Shown in pieces: positions 20,875-31,500 of a DNA stretch of 64,000 bases. Made by a program: the position numbers and the translations under genes. The notes under the pieces were generated by a model. It searched no databases and was not told the DNA's origin. It saw only the letters and a program-made list of their open reading frames with translations. This DNA is from Andrena cerasifolii. Taxonomy: Eukaryota > Arthropoda > Insecta > Hymenoptera > Andrenidae. Position 1 is the first letter of the stretch; every line of letters starts with the position of its first letter. The stretch covers positions 1,798,001 through 1,862,000 of the forward strand of contig NC_135120.1 of NCBI RefSeq assembly GCF_050908995.1. The letters are read 5' to 3'.

Positions 20875-23356
20875 GGGTAGGGGGCCCATATTTCGTCCCC
20901 CATTTGTATTTGACCCTGTAGAGGGTGTATAAAATGTTAGAATGAGCTGGCACTTGGTATCAATTTTCTTTGAACATTTCTCTATGTATCCATGAATCGC
21001 AAAATGAGATCGTGTCATGTCAATACGAGATAATAAATAAAATGTGAAAACATGCAAAATGTGAGATCTGAAAAAAGGTGTTCCTAATTTCGTCCCCCCA
21101 GAAAATGTTTGTAAAACAGGAAATAAATTGAAAAATTAATTTTTTTATTGATACAAGCAATCTTACAGTTTATGTGTACAAGCAATCACGGCAAATGTAC
21201 GTCTTGCTTGTGGATGACCGGCAGCATATTTCGTGGAACCACGTAAAACATTTAGTGCAGCGAATCCATTTTTCGCCACGCTTATCCTGTGAAAACATTT
21301 TGTCATATACAGGACATGTCGTGTCATCCTCGTTATCATCGTCAGTAGAATCGTACTCAATGTCTACATAACTTTCGCTGTCACTAGGAGTTGGTGCTCT
21401 CTTTTGTCTTGTCTTCTTAGAGGACGAAGGCATTGATGCATTTCTCTTCCTCTTAGCAACTGGAGTATTTTTCTTCGTAGAACAGTTTTCAAGATTTTTT
21501 CTGTGTGCCAAGCCTGTCACCAGAAGAGCAGAACCTCGCCTGGTAGACGTTGATGCTTCGATGACTGGAACTTCTCTGATGTCTCTGGGTGTGGTGGTAT
21601 TGGCTTCATCTGCTTCAGTCATCTCTTCCAATTCTTGTTGTCTTGTATCGTGAACCACAAAATCAACATCGCTGAAAACGTTGGGATTGTACGGCAAAAT
21701 CCCTGTTTTTTCGGAAACCATTTATAGCAATTTCCACAGTGGCAGCACGCAAGTAACCTTCATTGAACAATCGTGCTATTTGCAAATTGGTTACGACGCG
21801 TCCAGGATTGCAGCTCAGCCAATTTTCGATAGCTTGAGCGTAGTAGGTTTTGAAGGGAAACATAAAAGCGACATCCAAAGGCTGCATTTTTGCCGTAGAG
21901 TGAGGTGGTAGGCAAACGATTGAAACTCCATTCTTACATGCATAGTCGATAACGTTGATGTTTCTGGTATGAGAATAGTGTCCATCAAACACTAGCACAA
22001 CAGGATCCTTTTTAGTCGGTTTCACGACGGAAACAAAGTGATGAAATCATTTTTCGAAAAGTTCTGTTGTAATCCATCCAGACGGGTGAACGCCTGCAAT
22101 GATACCTGGAGGAGCCCCATCTATAAGTTCTTCCTTCATATTTTTTCTGGGAAATATCATCATTGGAGGTACATATTGCCCTGCAGCAGACATGCACATT
22201 ACTGTTGTGACTAACGAGCCTCTTTCAGCGGACGATAATTTCTGGACCTGTTTCTTGCCTTTCATGGCGATTATTTTCTTAACTTTATGCTGAACAATAG
22301 TAATACTACCCGTTTCGTCAACGTTAAACAGTTTTAACGGGTTGAATTTAATTTTCTGTAGTTCAGGGTATAGGATGGAATAAAATAGCTTTACGTTTTC
22401 TTTAGTAAAGCCCTGAATTCTAGCCATCGATAGGGACTCAGGTTTCCTTATTGACAACACAGGGTGCCTTTTAAGAAAAAAACGCAACCACTTACGACCA
22501 GCTGTTTTCTGCTCAGTTGGAAAAGGATGTTTGATATTGTTACAGACTGCAAGCTGAAATGCCATTCGGCAGACGTCCTTCACAGTCAATCCATAAAAAT
22601 GACTGAGTTTCTAAATGTGGTGGTAAAGTGGCCTTTCGTCCAATACTTTTATTTACCACAGCTTCTGAAGAAAGATTGCCGCCTTTTTTATGTAGTCTTC
22701 CAATGTTGCACGAGGAACATTGAACGTCTTACTCGCGGTTTTGTAGCTCATTATCTTGGCCTTTACTTCGTTAATTGCTTTTCGCATGGATTCCTTATCC
22801 CACTGTTTTCGTTTCAGCATCTACAAAACATTAAAAATTTCTACTAAAATTGCTTGAAAACCGATAAAAGATAATTCACTCCTGTAACTGTTCATGTTTC
22901 AGCCCTTTTTATTTCAAATAAAAAGTTTTTAGAAAATCGTTCTCAATTTCGTTTAGAGTTCCTAATTTCGTCCCCGGGACGAAATTTGGAATTCGCGCGG
23001 TTTCAATATGGTGATCGCTCTAACAGACCACGCGAGTGATGGCCATCAAAGTTATTGCGTATAAGAAACTACACGATATGCCCGACAAAGTGCTACAACT
23101 TCGAATTCGAAATAATATTCACTTCTACGAGTAACATGCTGTCATACTGAAGTCTGTAAAAACTCACCGTGCTCGAAAATCTTCTTCTCCTTCGCAAACG
23201 TACAAACACCTAACCAAACACTTGCAAGTCTCTCAGAATACTGGCGTATACTGATGCAACATTTTCCACCAGATGACACTGCAAATGCAAACATAGCAAT
23301 CGAGAAATGCAGGGGGACGAAATTAGGCGCGGAGACGAAATATGGGCCCCCTACCC
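20875..23356. mobile_element. Pogo/Tigger-type element with both ends
   Basis: Terminal inverted repeats begin GGGTAGGGGGCCCATATTTC and continue with CGTC; TA dinucleotides flank both sides (20873-20874, 23357-23358). Length is 2,482 bp. The interior holds one minus-strand transposase gene. The ends are well matched, but the gene is broken. Confidence 0.88.
21170..22820 (-). pseudogene. Pogo-type DDE_1 transposase with PHD-like tail
   Basis: Starts at the ATG at 22820 (MLKRKQWDKESMRKAINEVK, a helix-turn-helix), then frame damage near 22640. A CENP-B-like region (GRKWLRFFLKRHPVLSIRKP) and the catalytic domain follow: NVDETG, VFDGHYSH, STAKMQPLDVAF. A TGA at 22047 stands where Trp is likely, and a one-base shift in an A-run near 21700 breaks the C-terminus. 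The tail has an acidic segment and a PHD-like zinc finger (CPVY...WIRCTKCFTWFHEICC). Such proteins cut and paste at TA. At least three lesions make this copy non-autonomous. Confidence 0.85.
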
Positions 23357-23358
23357 TA

Positions 23359-23777
23359 CTAACTGCACTTCATATATTTTTCTAAAAATTATATATCAAT
23401 TATTAAGGGTAGAAAAAAATTAAGAATAATCCTCTATTATCGAGTTATTATATATAAAAACTTGAAGATAGTCGAGATGGTGGAACATAGTTAAATAATT
23501 TAATGAAGATCAATATATTATAAATAGGTGGGGTTTTGTGACGAGAAAGAGTATTTGTCGCGAGCCTGAGCACGTTTCATTTAAATGCGAATGGAAGAAA
23601 CGATTGCGGTGCGTTTGGGAGATCGAAATGTAAATGAAGAGTGTTTGGGATTTATTGTTTATGTATAGTGTCGGGCAAAGAAGCGAGTCGTGAAGCGTGC
23701 CGTTAGCGTAATCAGCGGGAGTTCGAAAATCATAGGTAATAACGATAAAGGTTGATGTCATTATTGATTATTATTTA
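23359..23777. other. Intergenic, no gene recognised
   Basis: An 83-codon minus-strand frame (23761-23510) has no recognisable domain. It may be the 3' flank of the DDE_4/SWIM element. Confidence 0.35.
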
Positions 23778-25534
23778 TTAATCCTCGTCGCTATTTACGT
23801 CAATAACTGCCGTTGTGTCAGTTGCATCAAATATATTTGTTAATATTTTGGACGGTATAACTATTTTGGATTTAAAACGCCCGTGTAATAATAAATAATC
23901 GCAGCGACGTGCGAACAGTAACCCACTGCCCTGTTGCCATTCGCACAATCGCACGTATATCGTTGTATTGCCGTGTAGCTGATAGAATTTGGTATATATT
24001 CGATATAACATTTGTACGTTTTGCGACTGATATGTCGCGAGCGGACTTCATCCTTATAATGTTAGTGGTTTCCTTTAAGTACTCCACGGTCAAACAATTT
24101 TCATTATTCATGAGTTCAGCAAGATAACACACTGCCTGTGATAATTAATATGTGCCTGTAAATAATATTCGGTATTTAAGTATTTATTGTTCCTTAATGT
24201 AACATATTGCTTGCGGCACCTAGTACGTACCTGTAAATAGTATTTTTAAATCCTTTTTAGTCAATTTTGGAAAATCCATTACAGATTCGGCAGTCATTAC
24301 AGCAAAAGGTTTCTTACGGCGACTTAATGTTTGAGTTTCTATTAGTTTTTGTAGAGTATTATCTTGTGTTTGGCGTACTTTCATATAAGTAATAATTAAA
24401 TCTGCAAGCTCTGGATCTGATTCTACTCTTTTTCCGATTGTATTGTGCAAAATGGAAGCTATACGACATAGTGATTTAAGGGTCGGTAAGAGTTTATTAT
24501 CCATTTTATGGTGCAAGAGGCGATATTTTTGACCTATAACATCATGCAACGCTTCTACTACCCATCTTATTTTTGTAATAAACTGTGATGCAATTTACCT
24601 CTTCAGTTGTCAATTGCATTCGCTTCCCTTTACATGCTGGCATCAAAACATTATATCCCTGATTTTCCATATACTTCACAACATCTCGGAAGCCACGGTC
24701 GGCGATACAAAAATCACCCGGTCGCAAAAGTGTTTTTATTCCGGTGGAATCTTCTAATAAGAGTTTTTAATATTGTCGCATCATTCATGTTTCCGTTGAA
24801 CGGTCCTGCTGTATCAACTATATAACCATTTGTTGTGCATATTGTGAATGGTTTGCATAGCGATGTTTTTTTTTTACCGGAATACGACTTTCTCTGATAT
24901 TCATTATTTTTACTTTTCTTGTGTCGAACGTAAGTTCCGTCAAATATTACTGCTAATTCAGATTCTCTCATTGCAAAAATTTTTTTGTAACATAGGCGGT
25001 TTCATTGAAAATTAAATCATCTCTGGATTTTGCATTTATTCCAAACTTACTTGATAAAATATCCTTCTCAAATGCAGTTACTATTTGGTGGAAATATTCA
25101 GACCAAATATACTTTGAATTATCCCATTCGAACTACCGCTTCTAAGTTTAAATAAAAATATAACTAGAGACTGCGTCACGGTTCGGGATTCACTATTCCT
25201 CATATTAAGCAGCATGCTCTCCAATTTTTTAATAGTTTCCCACTGAAACCCAGTGAATGCGTACAGTTGCTCTTCACTTAAAGAAAAGTCAGCTATTTTA
25301 TTAAATAACGATGAGTCCACATTTATTGACAGTTGTTCCAAAAATAAGGAAACATCTGATACTTCTATTGAGCTGGATGTGGAATGAATACGTAGCAAAT
25401 GTAAATCGTTTGTGTAAAATCGTTTTTTAAATACATGTGTACGGCAACACCGATTGCCTTTCGGAATATAAATTCTTTCCTGTGTAAATACTTGGAGGAG
25501 TGCTTCTAATGGTATCACGATATGTTGACCGCGT

Positions 25535-26519
25535 TGTAACGTTCAGCTGTCCGAGAACAACTGAAGCTAGTAGGTCCTCGAGAGGAGAGCGGCGTCCCCT
25601 CGAGTATAGGATAGGTGGGAGTTCGTTATTACAACTAAGGATTAAAATCCACGACTTAAAAACTTAACAATGACTTTATTTGACAATACTTATTCTAATA
25701 TTGCTTACAGTCTACGATTATATATTCTGTTTTTGGGTTTTCTATAGTTTTTTATATTTATGCTAATTAATGTTACGTGAATATTTATTAAAGTATATGT
25801 ATATATTGCAGAGTTCGGCCGCTACTGTTTCCGGAGCGAGCTCGATGACTCTTGGCACTGTCTGTAGTAAGAACGGCCGCTACCGTCTCCGGAGCGAGCT
25901 CGTTTCTTTTGACAGAGTTTTTATTTTATGCTCTTCGAGGCCTTGCTTTTACCAAGAACATTGGCCGCTACCGTCTCCGGGGCGAGCTCGATGCCTTTGT
26001 GAAAGCGAGGTTCTATAACTTCAAAATACAAAGACCAAAAAGGAGCACCAGTAACTTTTGTACACTGGAGATTCGCCGCTACCGTCTCTGGGGCGAGCTG
26101 AATCTCGCTAGTTGAAACTTAAGCTGCCTCTAGGTTTAAGTATTCGTCAGTTGAGAGAGAGAGTATTCGAATCATAACCTTAAATGCCCTGGAATGCTCG
26201 CGCTGCGCATCGTGCGCCTCCTTTTATACCCGAAATTTGATGGCTGGCGCATGCGCAGTGAGTCGCTATTTATTATTTTGCTTTTTACTCGCTTAATACA
26301 TTATATTTTATCTTGCGCTTTTGTCAGTATTTACATTAAATTATTCCTAACTTCTCTATAACATTTATTTCTTTAGTATTCGGTTGAATCATTAATTAAT
26401 TATAATTCATGTATAGAATAATTTTGTATGGTAACGTAGGACGATTTCGCGATAATGAAGATCGGTTTACTTTACCGGCGGTCGGTAATTATCGGTTCGG
26501 ATCCGCGTGGGACGTTACA
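25535..26519 (-). mobile_element. Solo LTR, 985 bp, inside the DDE_4 gene
   Basis: The insert begins TGTAACGTTC and ends ACGTTACA (TG...CA), with CGT on both sides, so a short duplication is likely but imperfect. Removing it joins CQS to R-GQHIVIPLEALL in frame. AATAAAGTC on the minus strand near 25680 suggests the LTR reads on the minus strand. No internal retroviral genes remain, as after LTR-LTR recombination. It is probably Gypsy-like. Confidence 0.7.
25819..26099. repeat. Four spaced copies of a 27-bp LTR motif
   Basis: GCCGCTACCGTCTCCGGAGC followed by GAGCTCG occurs at about 25819, 25879, 25963 and 26073, with few mismatches. Spacings of roughly 60, 84 and 110 bases argue against a simple tandem array. 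Position within the solo LTR suggests repeated protein-binding sites of the promoter region. Confidence 0.8.
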
Positions 26520-27060
26520 CGTGACTGGCATAAAGTGCAATAATTATGAGTCGAAGCAACTCTTTTGAATGGTAACTCTACGAAAGTGTCTGATGTCTGG
26601 CTACTATCCCTTGCATAGAATTCTGGATCTATTGTAATATTATCAATATCACTACTGATATCAGTGCCACACAATTTTTGGTTTCTATAGATAATAAATC
26701 ATTTATTGCAAAGTACACATCCAACTGTCACAGTGTTGGTACAGTGTTCCTGATATTTAACTGCATCGTCATCCTTAACAATTCGTTTCACTCTTCCCGA
26801 GATTTCTTTTATATGTACGTTACATTTAATGCATTTCTCACTACTATTGTTATTAGACATTTTTCTAAATAGTAATGTAGTAATCTTATATAGTTCTAGA
26901 TAATATTCTGAATCTAAATAATTGTAACGAATTGAATAATATTAATAATACAATAAACTCTGGTCTTTGCTTCGTGCCAATTGTTGGAGCGCCTGCGCGT
27001 AACGGTGAAGGTAGCTGCGGAACAACGCGCATGCGCTAAATTCGAATATTTCCCAGATAT

Positions 27061-28045
27061 TAATACCCCCCCCCCCCCCATAAACATGATTCATGTACGA
27101 AAGAAGCTAATTCCCTTTAATTCACGAAAAGTTCTCACGCAAAGATTGTGAAATCATCTTTGCTAATTCCAATTGTTCCTTTAATCCTTTAATTCACGAA
27201 AAAAATTCTCACGCAAAGATTGTGAAATCAACTTTGCTAATTCCAATTGTACCTTTAATTCGCGAAAAACATTAAAAACATTCTCACGCAAAGATTGTGA
27301 AATCAACTTTGCTAATTCCAATTGTAATCTCGTTCTCCGTTCGAACACTAATTCCTCTGTCACTTTTTATACTTGACATTCTTTTATTGGCCACAAACCA
27401 ATTCAGTGCTCAGATTTTCAGCTTCGGTTTTAAGGAATTAGCGGGCGTTGTATAAGAAAAAACTATGAAGTCGACTTAAAACAAAATGTTTCATATCACT
27501 AGTGCAGGTTGGCGAATGTGCTATTAATCTATTACCGACTTTGATTCGTTTAAATTAGTCTCTACCAAGTTTTTATTATTTTCCATCGTAAAACGATTTT
27601 CATATGACATTTTTAACAGAATATGTCCCTCTTATAAAAGTTTTTGTGTCAACTACAGGCCTCGCCCGCTAATTCCTTAAAACCGAAGCTGAAAATCTGA
27701 GCACTGAATTGATTTGTGGCCAATAAAGGAATGTCAAGTATAAAAAGTGACAGAGGGATCAGTGTTCGAACGGAGAACGAGAATACAATTGGAATTAGCA
27801 AAGTTGATTTCACAATCTTTGCCTGAGAATGTTTTTAATGTTTTCGTGAATTAAAGGTACAATTGGAATTAGCAAAGGTGATGTCACAATCTTTGCGTGA
27901 GAACTTTTTTCGTGAATTAAAGGGTTAAAGGTACAATTGGAATTAGCAAAGATGATTTCACAATCTTTGCGTGAGAACTTTTCGTGAATTAAAGGGAATT
28001 AGCTTCTTTCATACATGAATCATGTTTATGGGGGGGGGGGGGATT
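27061..28045. mobile_element. Foldback element with C/G-run ends and repeated arms
   Basis: Arms of about 385 bp (27061-27445, 27663-28045) are inverted copies around a 217-bp centre. The left end is a run of C then ATAAACATGATTCATG; the right end is its complement ending in a run of G. Inside each arm, a roughly 65-75-bp unit containing CTCACGCAAAGATTGTGAAA is repeated about three times. No coding potential. Target duplication unclear. Confidence 0.85.
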
Positions 28046-28130
28046 TCATCACTTTTTTCATATTAAATATTTTCTAAATAATCCTACCTTTAACCTTGAT
28101 TAAATATGTAAATTATGTTATTCTTATTTA

Positions 28131-28475
28131 CCATCGTGACGTTTCAAAAATGTTAACAACTAACACTTAGCAGGTTATAATTGAATGACAGCCAAGTGAC
28201 ATTTATAAATTATGCTTTCGAGGCAACACCTACTGGCGTCAAGTGGAGGAGGAAAACGTGACGTCACAACTCTTAATCCTAAAAGTATCATTTTGATAAC
28301 TATTAATTCAGAATAAATCTTATATCTTTTAGACGAATAGCTTGATACATTAAGTAAAACGACATATGGGTTCGAAAAAACAAATGATTCGCTTAATCAT
28401 GTAAAAACACCGGGACTATGTCATAATTATGTAATAATTAGCTTCCAGACGCGACCACGTTTGTTGATAATGCGC
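28131..28475 (+). repeat. Dispersed repeat, copy 1 (partner at 48571)
   Basis: Begins CATCGTGACGTTTCAAAAAT and matches 48571-49012 at high identity, including GGCGTCAAGTGGAGGAGGAA. The partner has about 90 extra bases before CTTCCAGACGCGACC. Family unknown; no coding. Confidence 0.85.
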
Positions 28476-28527
28476 CTGTTTAAATACTTTTTTTTATTGC
28501 ATTATTACAATGTTTATATATTTTCTT

Positions 28528-31500
28528 TTAAACTGGGCCCCCTCGGTCACCACGGCCCCCACGGTCGCCACGGCCTCCACGGTCGCCACGGCCACGACCA
28601 CGGCCACGGCCTCGGTACTGGGCCGAAACAATATCCCGAATTGTTGCCGCCTGGGATTTTAAACTCATGGCCTGAGCCCGCACCGCCTGGAGGTTGGCCC
28701 ATTGTTGTTTTTGGGCCCGCACTCTCTGCCCGCTCCGCTGGTGCCGCTTCGTTGTGTATCCTCCTGCAATTATTTAACGTGAGCAATTCGTTTTTTTTTT
28801 TATATTTTTGGCACGCGCTGATCTAGAGACGCGGTAGCGTCTCGACGCCAAGTACAGGAAAGACACCCTGTATATGTCGACTGTCGCTACCGCTATCATT
28901 TACTCGTCGCCGGGCTATTCCAACCTAACCTGAAAATTATTTCATTAATATCTCATCACGCCTGCAATATTTCCTAAATTTAAAGGTATTTTTCTTATGT
29001 AAACCGCATATAAGCTTTCGAATAAGACCAATTTCAATAAAATCGGTCCGTGCATAACCGAGATATCGTAATATCGTCTCATGGATCTGTCAAAAACGGT
29101 CCGAAAAAATTGTTCTTTTCCTTCGTCTTCTTCAAGAAATTTTTCGTCAAACATAATACGTATATACGCGTTACAAGCACACCTTCAGCCAAAACGAAAC
29201 TAACACATGTTTCGTTCGTCAATCGCTACCTTCACTATGCAATCCACTCGAACTAATACATGCTTCGTTTGTCAATCGCTATCTTCACTATGCAATCCAT
29301 TTCAAATTTTGACAGCTTACCGTCAAGTTATAACCAAGTTATACAGTGGCCGAAATAATGATAGGTTCACTTTAATTGGTTGACATAAAAATGTGTTTTA
29401 TGTTGTATTTTTGATTTTATTGATTATTATTTATTCGTTCTAATGCAATTAACAAAATACACAGTTCAATTGAGCAACATAATGTTTATTAGTGTCAGTT
29501 ACAAATTTTCTATCACAAAATTTGAAATATATGGGTGAAATAAACATAGGTTCATTATATATTTTTGCATAAAAATTTAATAAATAAAAAGATAAAAATA
29601 ATTTAATACTTCGTTTGACCTCCTTTGTTTTTAATCACTTCAAATATTCTACGTGGCATTGTCTCAACTAGTTTTTGTAATGTCTCTGATTTAATTTCAG
29701 CCCATGCCTCTCTGATCCCATTTTTTAATTCAGACACATTAGAATATTGCTTGCCATTGGCGTATACCTTCCTTGCTAAGATTCCCCAAAGGTTTTCAAT
29801 TGGATTTAAATCCGGACTCCTTGATGGCCAAGGTAAAACTTCAACTTTTATCCTCTCAAACCAAGTTTTAATCGTTTTTGCACGATGTATTGCTGCATTA
29901 TCGTGCTGAAATATTAAATTAGGCCCACCAATTTCATCGCCATACTGATCCAGTACATATTCCAGTAGCTCCTGGTATTTTTCGGCATTTGCTTTGGGCG
30001 GAAACCACATTATCGGGGTCTTGCCGTTGTACCCGAATGCAGCCCAAATCATAACACTCCCTCCTCCATGGACTCTTGTCATTTTTATTTCCTTTTGGTC
30101 ACGCAGATCGTGCCAATAATATTGGAACCCATCAGGGCCATCTAAATTGAATTTTTTTTCGTCTGAGAATATTACCGTTTTCCATTCTTCAGTCCACGAC
30201 ATATGATTTCCCGCAAACCTCAGACGTTCTTCTTTGTGGAATTTGGTTAATGGCGGTTTTTTCGCTCTTTTACTGTATTTAAGTGTTCCACTCGATCTTA
30301 AAATTTGCTGTACACGTCGAACACCAACTAGCAAGTCTAATTTCATTTTTATTTTAGACGCATTAAGTTTATTTTGTCGTGCTTCTTGAAGAATCTTCCC
30401 TTTCTCCCTTTGAATTATTTTTTTTGGACGGCCCGTAGATTTTTTAGTGCCGTATTTTTCTTTTAATTGTAAAAAATGGTTGACTACGTTTAATGATCTT
30501 TCAATCCTCCTTGAAATTTCTCTGTTTGAGAGACCCATATTGTGGAAAGCAATAATTTGCCCCTTTTCACGATCATTTAACGGTTTTCTACGCCCCATTA
30601 TGCTTTAAAAGTATTAAATGAACATTAAATATTTTTCGAAATGTTTGAAGATTATAAATCTTTGTACTCACCATACGAAAATGTTCAAAAAATTGCACTG
30701 ACAAAAGTATTTTTTAAATATTTCACCCTGAACCTAAGATTATTTCGTATCCTATACACGATAATTTTCTGTATGTTTCCTACAGAAGTGCGTCTTTACA
30801 CTAACGCTTGTGATATTCCAGTGACTGCTTACATAGTCTGTAGGGCACATTCTTGTGCAACAATAACAAGCGACACAGTACGCTTCCGACAATGTAAACA
30901 GAAATAAACACAGCAAACCAGCCGACGCGGATAGTGAACCTATCATTGTTTCGGTCACTGTAAACGTGTTTTTACAAATATATGCATAAATGAATACTTT
31001 TTATTTTAAATGATAAAAACCAATTTAAACCAATTCCACCAATCCAATTGTCTTGAAGCTTTGCAGGCGTGCGTAGTTTGGATGACAATGACAATACAAT
31101 AAATTAAAAAAAAAAAATAACCCTGAGAGGATGAAAAAATTATCCTCTTATTAATAATAATTTATAATATTAAAAATTATCTGAAGTCATTCCCTATGCA
31201 AATTATCTTTGTAAAAAGAAGTGAGATCTCCATAGAAAGCTTAAAAAAAGTAAAAAAAATTACGCCAAGTACATGAAATCAATTAAATCATAAAAAATAG
31301 AAGATAATAATAATTACAAAATAAAAAAAGATGTGAAATCTAAATGAGCTGCAAGTACATGAAGGTAAACATAAATGCAAATAAATATTTTAATACGAAT
31401 AAATATTTTATTCAAAATACTTGGCGCTGCGCCTCGAATTGGTGTTGCTAAACTGATTAAATATGTATAAATTGCATTAATTAATCTTTTTCTTTCTTTC

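Larger units (their letters stand above)
23778..26860 (-). pseudogene. DDE_4 transposase with SWIM zinc finger, split by an LTR
   Basis: The N-terminus (26860-26520) has CX2C pairs (KCIKCNVHI, GCVLCNK) and FVELPFKRVASTHNYCTLCQ, with a TGA at 26699. After the solo LTR it resumes VIPLEALLQVFTQERIYIP; a frame change follows near 25090. The catalytic part shows ELAVIFDGTYVRHKKS, PFNGNMNDATILKTLI and FCIADRGFRDVVKYM, then LLPTLKSLCRIASILHN. A SWIM finger (YTCDCANGNRAVGYCSHVAA, CxCx9CxH) lies at 24132-23778 in shifted frames. This combination fits the PIF/Harbinger-ISL2EU group of DDE_4 transposases. It is a pseudogene with several frameshifts. Terminal repeats were not found. Confidence 0.65.

Noticed and set aside
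25819..26099. Possible CRISPR-like array
   Set aside because: Only four copies, irregular spacing, eukaryotic LTR context and no cas genes.
28461..28826. Plus-strand His/Gly-rich frame
   Set aside because: It is the antisense of the RGG tail; the minus-strand exons have in-phase splice junctions.
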